In this document: one piece after another, positions 1 to 10,640 of the stretch | Layout of the letters: the number at the start of each line of letters is the position of its first letter | Numbering within the stretch: the first letter of the stretch is position 1 | Source: Nomia melanderi | Taxonomy: Eukaryota; Arthropoda; Insecta; Hymenoptera; Halictidae | Length of the DNA stretch: 64,000 nt | Direction of reading: 5' to 3' | Assembly (NCBI RefSeq): GCF_051020985.1 | Contig: NC_134999.1 | Span: 7,502,001 to 7,566,000, forward strand | The notes under the pieces: model-generated | The model's input: the letters and a program-made list of their open reading frames with translations, nothing else | Told to the model about the DNA's origin: nothing | Database searches by the model: none | Translations under genes and position numbers: made by a program

Positions 1-528
1 CAGATCCCGCCCTGGAGTCCCATCACTGCCAAGTCAAATGGCTACCCCCGACCTTCCTGGCAATTCTGGCCGACGGAATCCAAGTTTTGCACTTTGGAAA
101 CCTGGATTGTATAGTCTAAAGTCATTTTCGACCAAAAGTATCCCGACCTTCCCATTGGTCAGCCGGATGTAGCCTTCGTCCCTATGAGACATCACTGCTA
201 AGTCAAATGGCTTCCCCCGACCTTCCTAGCAATTCTGCCCGACGGAGTCCCAGTTTTCCACTTTGGAAACCTGGTTTGTATAGTCTAAAGTCATTTTCGA
301 CCAAAAGTATCCAGACCTTCCCATCGGTCAGCCGAATGTAGCCTCGGAACCTATGAGACCTCGTCCTGGAGTCCCATCACTGCTAAGTCAAATGGCTACC
401 CCCGACCTACCTGGCAATTCCGGCCGACGGAATCCAAGTTTTCAACTTTGGCAACCTGGTTTGTATAGCCTAAAGTCAATTTCGACCAAAAGTATCCCGA
501 CCTTCCCATCGGTCAGCCGGATGTAGCC
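1..528. repeat. Copy 1 of a 528-bp duplicated block (partner 8866-9393)
   Basis: Base 1 aligns with 8866 at a constant offset of 8,865. The match, including rare variants (CAGATCCCGCC, CTGCCAAGTC, CTAGCAATTC, GAGTCCCAG, AGCCTAAAG), runs to about 528, after which 529 onward reads CGTCCC...GACATC while 9394 onward reads GGTCCC...GACCTC. Both copies carry the same shortened 169-bp monomer. Confidence 0.85.
157..325. repeat. 169-bp monomer with 16-bp deletion between CATC repeats
   Basis: GGTCAGCC recurs after 169 bp instead of 185. GAGACATCACTGC replaces the usual GAGACATCG...CCCATCACTGC, which is a loss of 16 bp bounded by a CATC direct repeat (one CATC, 190-193, remains). The same deletion lies at about 9055-9058 in the duplicated block. 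This is consistent with slippage or microhomology-mediated deletion before the block was copied. Confidence 0.88.
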
Positions 529-1080
529 TTCGTCCCTATGAGACATCGTCCTGGAGTCCCATCACTGCTAAGTCAAATGGCTACCCCCGACCTACCTGGC
601 AATTCTGCCGACGGAATCCAAGTTTTGCAGTTTGGAAACCTGGATTGTATAGTGTAAGGTCAATTTCGACCAAAAGTATCCCGACCTTCCCATCGGTCAG
701 CCGGATGTAGCCTTGGTCCCCATGAGACCTCGTCCTGGAGTCCAATCACTGCTAAGTCAAATGGCTTCCCCCGACCTTCCTGGCAATTCTGGCCGACGGA
801 ATCATAGTTTTCCACTTTGGCAACCTGGTTTGTATAGTCTAAAGTCAATTTCGACTAAAAGTATCCCGTACTTCCCATCGGTCAGCCGGATGTAGCCTTG
901 GAACCTACGAGACCTCGTGCAGGAGTCCCATCACTGCTAAGTCAAATGACTACCCCAGACCTTCCTGCCCATTCTGCCCGACGGAGTCCAAGTTTTCCAC
1001 TTTGGAAACCTGGATTGTATAGTCTAAAGTCAATTTCGACCAAAAGTATCCCGACCTTCCCATCGGTCAGACGGATGTAG

Positions 1081-1450
1081 CCTTCGTCCCTATGATACAT
1101 CGTCCTGGAGTCCCATCACTGCTAAGTCAAATGGCTACCCCAGACCTTCCTGCCAATTCTGCCCGACGGAGTCCAAGTTTTCCACTTTGGAAACGGGGAT
1201 TGTATAGTCTAAAGTCAATTTCGACCAAAAGTATACCGACCTTCCCATCGGTCAGCCGGATGTAGCCTTCGTCCCTATGATACATCGTCCTGGAGTCCCA
1301 TCACTGCTAAGTCAAATGGCTACCCCAGACCTTCCTGCCAATTCTGCCCGACGGAGTCCAAGTTTTCCACTTTGGAAACCTGGATTGTATAGTCTAAAGT
1401 CATTTTCGAACAAAAGAATCCAGACCTACCCATCGGTCAGCCGGATGAAG
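1081..1450. repeat. Adjacent near-identical monomer doublet
   Basis: Two consecutive monomers (1081-1265 and 1266-1450) share rare left-arm variants: GATACATCG, CCAGACC, CTGCCAATTC and GGAGTCCAAG. They diverge in the right arm, where the first has AAACGGGG and GTATACCG and the second has CGAACAAAAG and CCTACCC. A single-monomer duplication followed by exchange of the right arm would explain this. Confidence 0.75.
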
Positions 1451-3486
1451 CCTTGGTCCCTATGAGACCTCGCCCTGGTGTCCAATCACTGCTAAGTCAA
1501 ATGGCTGCCGCCGACCTTCCTGGCAATTCCGGGCGACGGAGTCCAAGTTTTTCACTTTGGAAACCCGGATTGTATAGTCTAAAGTCAATTTCGAACAAAA
1601 GTATCCAGACCTTCCCATCGGTCAGCCGGATGAAGCCTTGGTCCCTATGAGACCTCGCCCTGGTGTCCAATCACTGCTAAGTCAAATGGCTGCCCCCGAC
1701 CTTCCTGGCAATTCTGGGCGACGGAATCCAAGTTTTCCACTTTGGAAACCCGGATTGTATAGTCTAAAGTCAATTTCGACCAAAAGTATCCCGACCTTCC
1801 CATAGGTCAGCCGGATGTAGCCTTGGTCCCTATGAGACCTCGTCCTGGAGTCCCATCACTGCTAAGTCAAATGGCTACACCCGATCTTCCTGGCAATTCT
1901 GGCCGACGGAATCCAAGTTTTCCACTTTGGCAACCTGGATTGTATTGTCTAAAGTCAATTTCGACCAAAAGTATCCCGAACTTCACATCGGTCAGCCGGA
2001 TGTAGCATTGGAACCTATGAGACCTCGTCCTGGAGTCCCATCACAGCTAAGTCAAATGACTCCCCCGACCTTCCTGGCAATTCCGGCCGACGGAATACAA
2101 GTTTTCCAGTTTGGAAACCTGGTTTGCATAGTCTAAAGTCAATTTCGACCAAAAGTATCCCGACCCTCCCATCGGTCAGCCGAATGTAGCCTTGGTCCCT
2201 ATGAGACCTCTCTGTGGTGTCCAATCACTGCTAAGTCAAATGGCTATCCCCGACCTTCCTGGCAATTCTGGCCGACGGAATCCAAGTTTTCCACTTTGGC
2301 AACCTGGTTTGTATAGTCTAAAGTCAATTTCGACCAAAAGTATCCCGACCTTCCCATAGGTCAGCCGGATGTAGCCTTGGTCCCTATGAGACCTCGCCCT
2401 GGTGTCCAATCACTGCAAAGTCAAATGACTACCCCCGACCTTCCTGGCAATTCTGGCCGACGGAATCCAAGTTTTCCAGTTTGGCAACCTGGTTTGTATA
2501 GTCTAAAGTCATTTTCGACCAAAAGTATCCAGACCTTCACATCGGTCACCCGGATGTAGCTTTGGTCCCTATGAGACCTCGTCCTGGAGTCCCATCACTG
2601 CGAAGTCAAATGGCTACCCCCGACCTTTCTGACAATTCTGCCCGACGGAATCCAAGTTTTGCACTTTGGAAACCTGGATCGAATAGTCTAAAGTCAATTT
2701 TGTCCAAAAGAATCCCGACTTTCCCATCGGTCAGCAGGATGTAGCCTTGGAACCTATGAGACGTCGTCCTGGAGTCCCATCACTGCTAAGTCAAATGGCT
2801 ACCCCCGACCTTCCTGGCAATTCTGGCCGACGGAATCCAAGTTTTCCACTTTGGCCACCTGGTTTGTATTGTCTAAAGTCATTTTCGAACAAAAGTATCC
2901 AGACCTTCCCATCGGTCAGCTGGATGTAGCATTGGTCCCTGTGAGACCTCGCCCTGGTGTCCAACCACTGCAAAGTCAAATGACTACTCCCGGCCTTCAT
3001 GGCAATTCTGCCCGACGGAATCCAAGTTTTCCACTTTGGCAACCTGGTTTGTATAGTCTAAAGTCATTTTCGACCAAAAGTATCCAGACCTTCCCATCGG
3101 TCAGCCGGATGTAGCCTTGGTCCCTGTGAGACCTCGCCCTGGTTTCCAATCACTGCTAAGTCAAATGACTACTCCCGACCTTCATGGCAATTCTGCCCGA
3201 CTTAATTCAAGTTTTCCACTTTGGAAACCTGGATTGTATAGTCTAAGGTCAATTTCGACCAAAAGTATCCCGACCTTCCCATCGGGCAGCCGGATGTAGC
3301 CTTGGTCCCTATGAGACCTCGTCCTGGAGTCATATCACTGCTAAGTCAAATGGCTACCCCCGACCTTTCTGGCAATTCTGCCCGACGGAATCCAAGTTTT
3401 GCACTTTGGAAACCTGGATCGAATAGTCTAAAGTCAATTTTGTCCAATAGAATCCCGACTTTCCCATCGGTCAGCAGGATGTAGCC

Positions 3487-4602
3487 TTGGAACTTATGAG
3501 ACGTCGTCCTGGAGTCCCATCACTGCTAAGTCAAATGGCTACTCCCGACCTTCATGGCAATTCTGCCCGACTTAATTCAAGTTTTCCACTTTGGAAACCT
3601 GGTTTGTATAGTCCAAAGTCATTTTCGACCAAAAGTATCCAGACCTTCCCATCGGTCAGCGGGAAGTAGCCTTGGTCCCTATGAGACCTCGTCCTGGAGT
3701 CCCATCACTGCGAAGTCAAATGGCTTCCCTCGACCTTCCTGGCAATTCTGCCCGATGGAATACAGGTTTTGCACTTTGGAAACCTGGATCGTATAGTCTA
3801 AAGTCAATTTTGTCCAAAAGAATCCCGACTTTCCCATCGGTCAGCCGGATGTAGCCTTGATCCCTATGAGACCTCGTCCAGGAGTCCCATCACAGCTATG
3901 TCAAATGGCAGCTACCCCCGACATTCCTGGCTACTCTGCCCGACGGAATCCAAGTTTTCCACTTTGGAAACCTGGATTGTATAGTCTAAAGTCAATTTTG
4001 TCCAAAAGAATCCCGACTTTCCCATCGGTCAGCAGGATGTAGCCTTGGAACCTATGAGACGTCGTCCTGGAGCCCCATCACAGCTATGTCAAATGACTAC
4101 TCCCGACCTTCATGGCAATTCTGCCCGACTTAATTCAAGTTTTCCACTTTGGAAACCTGGTTTGTATAGTCCAAAGTCATTTTCGACCAAAAGTATCCAG
4201 ACCTTCCCATCGGTCAGCGGGAAGTAGCCTTGGTCCCTATGAGACCTCGTCCTGGAGTCCCATCACTGCGAAGTCAAATGGCTTCCCCCGACCTTCCTGG
4301 CAATTCTGCCCGATGGAATACAAGTTTTGCACTTTGGAAACCTGGATCGCATAGTCTAAAGTCAATTTTGTCCAAAAGAATCCCGACTTTCCCATCGGTC
4401 AGCCGGATGTAGCCTTGATCCCTATGAGACCTCGTCCAGGAGTCCCATCACAGCTATGTCAAATGGCAGCTACCCCCGACATTCCTGGCTACTCTGCCCG
4501 ACGGAATCCAAGTTTTCCACTTTGGAAACCTGGATTGTATAGTCTAAAGTCAATTTTGTCCAAAAGAATCCCGACTTTCCCATCGGTCAGCAGGATGTAG
4601 CC
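3487..4602. repeat. 558-bp three-monomer tandem higher-order repeat, two copies
   Basis: Copies 3487-4044 and 4045-4602 each contain, in order, a CGACTTAATTC monomer ending in GGGAAGTAGCC, a GCGAAGTC monomer with GATGGAATACA, and a 188-bp GGCAGCTACC monomer. 558 equals 185+185+188. The first monomer of the two copies differs on the left (CTGCTAAG versus CAGCTATG), showing a mosaic start. The second and third monomers are nearly identical between copies, so the duplication is recent relative to the array. Confidence 0.88.
3842..4029. repeat. 188-bp monomer variant (first of six seen)
   Basis: It carries a three-base gain giving GGCAGCTACCCCC where the consensus has GGCTACCCCC. The gain is linked to CGTCCAGGAG, CACAGCTATGTC, GACATTCCTGG and CTACTCTGCC. 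The same haplotype occurs with the gain at about 3907, 4466, 5024, 46057, 55112 and 60845. The linked set is a strong marker for tracing block movement. Exact ends depend on where the monomer is cut. Confidence 0.82.
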
Positions 4603-5343
4603 TTGGAACCTATGAGACCTCGTCCTGGAGCCCAATCACTGCTAAGTCAAATGGCTACCCCCGACCTTCCTGGCAATTCTGGCCGACGGAATCCAAGTTT
4701 TCCACTTTGGCCACCTGGTTTGTATAGTCTAAAGTCATTTTCGACCCAAAGTATCCAGACCTTCCCATCGGTCAGCTGGATGTAGCATTGGTCCCTGTGA
4801 GACCTCGCCCTGGTGTCCAATCACTGCAAAGTCAAATGACTACTCCCGACCTTCATGGCAATCCTGCCCGACTTAATTCAAGTTTTCCACTTTGGAAACC
4901 TGGTTTGTATAGTCTAAAGTCATTTTCGACCAAAAGTATCCCGACCTTCCCATCGGTCAGCCGGATGTAGCCTTGGTCCCTATGAGACGTCGTTCAGGAG
5001 TCCCATCACAGCTATGTCAAATGGCAGCTACCCCCGACATACCTGGCTACTCTGCCCGACGGAATCCAAGTTTTCCACTTTGGAAACCTGGTTTGTATAG
5101 TCTACAGTCATTTTCGACCAAAAGTATCCAGACCTTCCCATCGGTCAGCCGGATGTAGCCTTGGTCCCTATGAGACCTCTTCCTGGAGTCCCATCACTGC
5201 GTAGTCAAATGGCTTCCCCCCACCTTCCTGGCAATTCTGCCCGACGGAATCCGAGTTTTGCACTTTGGAAGCCTGGATCGTATAGTCTAAAGTCAATTTT
5301 GACCAAAAGTATCCCGACCTTCCCATCGGTCGGCCGGCTGTAG

Positions 5344-6636
5344 CTTTGGTCCCTATGAGACATCGTCCTGGAGTCCCATCCCGGCTAAGTCAAATTTCTA
5401 CCCCCGACCTTCCTGGCAATGCTGGCCGACGGAATCCAAGTTTTCCACTTTGGAAACCTGGTTTGTATAGTCTAAAGTCATTTTCGACCAAAAGTATCCA
5501 GACCTTCCCATCGGTCAACCGGATGTGGCCTTGGTCCCTATGAGACCTCGCCCTGGTGTCCAGTCACTGCTAAGGCAAATGGATAACCCCGACCTTCCTG
5601 GGAATTCTGGCCGACGGAATCCAAGTTTTCCACTTTGGAAACCTGGATTGTATAGTCTAAAGTCAATTTCGACCAAAAGTATCCCGACCTTCCCATCGGT
5701 CAGCCGGATGTAGCCTCGGTCCCTATGAGACATCGTCCTGCAGTCCCATCACTGCTAAGTCAAATGGCTACCCCCGACCTTCCTGGCAATTCTGCCCGAC
5801 GGAATCCAAGTTTTGCACATTGGAACCGTGGTTTGTATAGTCTAAAGTCATTTTCGACCAAAAGTATCCAGACCTTCCCATCGGTCAACCGGATGTGGCC
5901 TTGGTCCCTATGAGACCTCGCCCTGGTGTCCAATCACTGCTAAGTCAAATGGATACCCCCGACCTTTCTGGCAATTCTGCCCGACGGAATCCAAGTTTTC
6001 CACTTTGGAAACCTGGATTGAATAGTCTAAAGTCAATTTCGACCAAAAGTATCCCGAACTTCCCATCGGTCAGCCGGATGTAGCCTTGGAACCTGAGACC
6101 TCGTCCTGGAGTCCCATCACTGCTAAGTCAAATGACTACCCCCGACATTCCTGCCAAATCTGCCCGACGGAGTCCAAGATTTCCACTTTGGAAACCTGGT
6201 TTGTATAGTCTAAAGTCAATTTCGACCAAAAGTATCCCGACCTTCCCATCGGTCAGCAGGATGTAGCCTTGGTCCCTATGAGACCTCGTTCTGGAGTCCC
6301 ATCACAGCTAAGTCAAACGGCTCCCCCGACCTTCCTGGCAATTCCTGCCGACGGAATCAAAGTTTTCCACTTTGGAAACCTGGTTTGTATAGTCTAAAGT
6401 CAATTTCGACCAAAAGTATCCCGACCTTCCCATCGGTCAGCCGGATGTTTCCTTGGTCCCTATGAGACCTCGTCCTGGAGTCCCATCACAGCTAAGTCAA
6501 GTGGCTCCCCCGACATTCCTGGCAATTCTGCACGACGGAATCCAAGTTTTCCACTTTGGAAACCTGGTTTGTATAGTCTAATGTCAATTTCGACCAAAAG
6601 TATCCCGACCTACCCATTGGTCAGCCGGATGTAGCC
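5344..6636. repeat. Satellite segment C: mixed monomers with a two-monomer repeat
   Basis: About seven monomers. 5461-5560 recurs at 5831-5930 (370 bp, two monomers) with the rare CAACCGGATGTGGCC junction and, in the first copy, CCAGTCACTGCTAAGGC. The CATCCCGGC and AAATTTCTACC left arm at 5380 recurs at 14600, 15900 and 22005. A 183-bp monomer with CCTGAGACC (AT lost from CCTATGAGACC) starts near 6087. 6142-6560 matches 29241-29659 closely. Confidence 0.86.
6142..6560. repeat. Block shared with 29241-29659 (offset 23,099)
   Basis: The two stretches share rare markers in the same order: CTGCCAAATCTGCC, CCAAGATTTCC, CAGCAGGATG, CTCGTTCTGGAG, GGAATCAAAG, GATGTTTCCTTGG and CAAGTGGC. The constant 23-kb offset shows a block copy, or retention, over a long distance within the array. 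Confidence 0.83.
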
Positions 6637-7138
6637 TTGGTCCCTATGAGACCTCTCCCTGGTGTCCAATCACTGCTAAGTAAAATGGCTACCCCCGACC
6701 TTCCTGGCAATTCTGCCCGACGGAATCCAAGTTTTGCACTTTGGAAACCTGGATTGTATAGTCTAAAGTCATTTTCGACCAAAAGTATACCGACCATTCC
6801 ATCGGTCAGCCGGATGTAGCCTTGGTCCCTATGAGACATCGTCCTGGAGTCAGATCACTGCTAAGTCAAATGGCTTCCCCCGACCTTCCTGGCACTTCTG
6901 CCCGACGGAGTCCCAGTTTTCCACTTTGGAAACCTGGTTTGTATAGTCTAAAGTCATTTTCGACCAAAAGTATCCAGACCTTCCCATCGGTCTGCCGGAT
7001 GTAGCCTTGGTCCCTATGAGTCCTCGCCCTGGTGTCCAATCACTGCTAAGTCAAATGGCTACCCCCGACTTTCCTGGCAATTCTGCCCGACGGAATCCAA
7101 GTTTTGCACTTTGGAAACCGGGTTTGTATAGTCTAAGG

Positions 7139-8300
7139 TCAATTTCGACCAAAAGTATCGCGACCTTCCCTTCGGTCAGCCGGATGTAGCCTTGGTCCCT
7201 TTGAGACCTCGTCCTGGAGTCCCATCACAGCTAAGTCAAATGGCACCCCCGACCGTCCTGGCACTTCTGGCCAACGGAATCCAGGTGTTCCACTTTGGCA
7301 ACCTGGTTTGTATAGTCTAAAGTCATTTTCGACCAAAAGTATCCAGACCTTCCCGTCGGTCTGCCGGATGTAGCCTTAGTCCCTATGAGATCTCGTCGTG
7401 GAGTCCCATCACTGCTAAGTCAAATGGCTACCCCCGACATTCCTGGCAATTCTGCCCGACGGAATCCAAGTTTTGCACTTTGGAAACCTGGTTTGTATAG
7501 TCTAATGTCAATTTCGACCAAAAGTATCCCGACCTTCCCATTGGTCAGCCGGATGTAGCCTTGGTCCCTATGAGACCTCTCCCTGGTGTCCAATCACTGC
7601 TAAGTAAAATGGCTACCCCCGACCTTCCTGGCAATTCTGCTCGACGGAATCCAAGTTTTGCACTTTGGAAACCTGGATTGTATAGTCTAAAGTCATTTTC
7701 GACCAAAAGTATACCGACCATCCCATCGGTCAGCCGGATGTAGCCTTGGTCCCAATGAGACCTCGTCCTGGAGTCCCATCACAGCTAAGTCAAATGACTA
7801 CCCCCGACCTTCTTGGCAATTCTGCCCCGACGGAATCCAAGTTTTGCACTTTGGAAACCTGGATTGTATAGTCTAATGTCAATTTCGACCAAAAGTATCC
7901 CGAACTTCCCATCGGTCAGCCGGATGTAGCCTTGGTCCCTATGGGACCTCGCCCTGGTGTCCAATCACTGCTAAGTCAAACGACTACGCCCGACCTTCAT
8001 GGCAATTCTGCCCGACGGAATCCAAGTTTTCCACTTTGGAAACCTGGATTGTATAGTCTAAGGTCAATTTCGACCAAAAGTATCGCGACCTTCCCTTCGG
8101 TCAGCCGGATGTAGCCTTGGTCCCTATGAGACCTCGTCCTGGAGTCCCATCACAGCTAAGTCAAATGGCCCCCCGACCGTCCTGGCACTTCTGGCCGACG
8201 GAATCCAGGTGTTCCACTTTGGCAACCTGGTTTGTATAGTCTAAAGTCAATTTCGACTAAAAGTATCCCGTACTTCCCATCGGTCAGCCGGATGTAGCTT
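7139..8300. repeat. 14-monomer block, first copy (core part)
   Basis: The order of marker monomers is a GTATCGCGACC right arm, CGTCCTGGCACTTC (left arm with CACAGC), CCTTAGTCCC, CTCTCCCTGG with AAGTAAAATGG, GGTCCCAATGAG with a 186-bp GCCCCGACGG monomer, a GTCCCTATGGGACC monomer (7932-8114), then a GGCCCCCCGACCG monomer. The 7932-8114 monomer has no full counterpart in the second copy. Confidence 0.8.
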
Positions 8301-8865
8301 TGGAACCTATGAGACCTCGTCATGGAGTCCCATCACTGCTAAGTCAAATGACTATCTCCGACCTTCCTGGCAATTCTGGCCGACGGAATCCAAGTTTTCC
8401 ACTTTGGCAACCTGGTTTGTACAGTCTAAAGTCATTTTCGACCAAAAGTATCCCGAACTTCCCATCGGTCAGCCGGATGTAGCCTTCGTCCCTACGAGAC
8501 ATCGTCGTGATGTCCCATCACTGCTAAGTCAAATGGCTACCACCGACCTACCTGGCAATTCCGGCCGACGGAATCCAAGTTTTCAACTTTGGCAACCTGG
8601 TTTGTATAGTCTAAAGTCATTTTCGACCAAAAGTATCCAGACCTTCCCATCGGTCTGCCGGATGTAGCCTTGGTCCCTATGAGTCCTCGCCCTGGTGTCC
8701 AATCACTGCTAAGTCAAATGGCTACCCCAGACTTTCCTAGCAATTCTGCCCGACGGAATCCAAGTTTTGCACTTTGGAAACCTGGTTTGTATAGTCTAAA
8801 GTCATTTCCGACCTAAATTATCCAGACCTTCCCATCGGTCAGCCGTATGTAGCCTTGGTCCCTAT

Positions 8866-9393
8866 CAGATCCCGCCCTGGAGTCCCATCACTGCCAAGTC
8901 AAATGGCTACCCCCGACCTTCCTGGCAATTCTGGCCGACGGAATCCAAGTTTTGCACTTTGGAAACCTGGATTGTATAGTCTAAAGTCATTTTCGACCAA
9001 AAGTATCCCGACCTTCCCATTGGTCAGCCGGATGTAGCCTTCGTCCCTATGAGACATCACTGCTAAGTCAAATGGCTTCCCCCGACCTTCCTAGCAATTC
9101 TGCCCGACGGAGTCCCAGTTTTCCACTTTGGAAACCTGGTTTGTATAGTCTAAAGTCATTTTCGACCAAAAGTATCCAGACCTTCCCATCGGTCAGCCGA
9201 ATGTAGCCTCGGAACCTATGAGACCTCGTCCTGGAGTCCCATCACTGCTAAGTCAAATGGCTACCCCCGACCTACCTGGCAATTCCGGCCGACGGAATCC
9301 AAGTTTTCAACTTTGGCAACCTGGTTTGTATAGCCTAAAGTCAATTTCGACCAAAAGTATCCCGACCTTCCCATCGGTCAGCCGGATGTAGCC
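8866..9393. repeat. Copy 2 of 528-bp duplicated block (partner 1-528)
   Basis: It aligns base for base with 1-528, including the 16-bp deleted monomer (CATC at 9055-9058). Only the copy at the window start is cut by the window edge, so the duplication may extend further left there. Confidence 0.85.
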
Positions 9394-9709
9394 TTGGTCC
9401 CTATGAGACCTCGTCCTGGAGTCCCATGACTGCTAAGTCAAATGGCAACCCCCGACCTTCCTGGCAATTCTCGCCGACGGAATCCAAGTTTTCCACTTTG
9501 GCAACCTGGTTTGTATAGTCTAAAGTCATTTTCGACCAAAAGTATCCAGACCTTCCCGTCGGTCAGCCGAATGTATCTTTGGAACCTATGAGACCTCGTC
9601 CTGGAGTCCCGTCACTGCTAAGTCAAATGGCTACCTCCGACCTTCCTGGCAATTCTGCCCGACGGAATCCAAGTTTTGCACTTTGGAAACCTGAATTGTA
9701 TAGTCTAAA

Positions 9710-10640
9710 GTCAATTTCGACCAAAAGTATCGCGACCTTCCCTTCGGTCAGCCGGATGTAGCCTTGGTCCCTATGAGACCTAGTCCTGGAGTCCCATCAC
9801 AGCTAAGTCAAATGGCTCCCCCGACCGTCCTGGCACTTCTGGCCAACGGAATCCAGGTGTTCCACTTTGGCAACCTGGTTTGTATAGTCTAAAGTCATTT
9901 TCGACCAAAAGTATCCAGACCTCCCCGTCGGTCTGCCGGATGTAGCCTTAGTCCCTATGAGATCTCGTCCTGGAGTCTCATCACTGCTAAGTCAAATGGC
10001 TACCCCCGACCTTCCTGGCAATTCTGCCCGACGGAATCCAAGGTTTGCACTTTGGAAACCTGGTTTGTATAGTCTAATGTCAATTTCGACCAAAAGTATC
10101 CCGACCTTCCCATTGGTCAGCCGGATGTAGCCTTGGTCCCTATGAGACCTCTCCCTGGTGTCCAATCACTGCTAAGTAAAATGGCTACCCCCGACCTTCC
10201 TGGCAATTCTGCCCGACGGAATCCAAGTTTTGCACTTTGGAAACCTGGATTGTATAGTCTAAAGTCATTTTCGACCAAAAGTATACCGACCATCCCATCG
10301 GTCAGCCGGATGTAGCCTTGGTCCCAATGAGACCTCGTCCTGGAGTCCCATCACAGCTAAGTCAAATGACTACCCCCGACCTTCTTGTCAATTCTGCCCC
10401 GACGGAATCCAAGTTTTGCACTTTGGAAACCTGGATTGTATAGTCTAATGTCAATTCCGACCAAAAGTATCGCGACCTTCCCTTCGGTCAGCCGGATCTA
10501 GCCTTGGTCCCTATGAGACCTCGTCCTGGAGTCCCATCACAGCTAAGTCAAATGGCCCCCCGACCGTCCTGGCACTTCTGGCCGACGGAATCCAGGTGTT
10601 CCACTTTGGCAACCTGGTTTGTATAGTCTAAAGTCATTTT
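9710..10640. repeat. 14-monomer block, second copy, one monomer shorter
   Basis: It tracks the first copy at offset about 2,572 to 10450 and at 2,386 afterwards. The monomer 10317-10500 begins like 7745-7930 (CCAATGAG, CTTCTTG, GCCCCGACGG, CTAATGTC) and ends like 8060-8116 (GTATCGCGACC, CCCTTCGG). It is therefore a hybrid that removes one monomer length. Confidence 0.82.

Larger units (their letters stand above)
1..2376. repeat. Satellite segment A: mixed monomers with adjacent monomer doublets
   Basis: About 13 monomers. The first 528 bp match 8866-9393 closely. Farther in, neighbours are unusually alike: 1081-1195 and 1266-1380 share the rare GATACATCG and CCAGACC variants, and 1435-1570 and 1620-1755 share GATGAAGCC and GGGCGACGG. 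This looks like two recent single-monomer duplications side by side. Nothing other than satellite is present. Confidence 0.9.
2377..5343. repeat. Satellite segment B: short-range duplications and 188-bp monomers
   Basis: About 16 monomers dominated by repeated neighbours. 2562-2800 resembles 3302-3540 at 740 bp (four monomers). 3550-4055 repeats at 4108-4613 (558 bp). The segment is rich in the right-arm variant TCAATTTTGTCC / AGAATCCCGACTTTCCC (for example near 2695, 3435, 3806, 3990, 4364, 4550) and in CGACTTAATTCAAG copies (about 3200, 3570, 4127, 4870). Three 188-bp monomers lie here. Confidence 0.88.
6637..10640. repeat. Satellite segment D: two copies of a ~14-monomer higher-order block
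   Basis: 7139-7870 corresponds to 9710-10445 at about 2,572 bp (14 monomers, less the 16-bp deletion and single-base losses). Shared markers in order are GTATCGCGACC with CCCTTCGG, CGTCCTGGCAC with GGCCAACGG and CAGGTGTTCC, CCTTAGTCCC, AAGTAAAATGG with GTATACCGACC, and GGTCCCAATGAG with CTTCTTG. After about 10451 the offset drops to 2,386, one monomer shorter. 8866-9393, the partner of 1-528, sits between the two copies. Confidence 0.86.

Noticed and set aside
660..848. Minus-strand open frames (62-95 codons)
   Set aside because: They are complementary shadows of the same monomers at monomer spacing, with no independent coding evidence.
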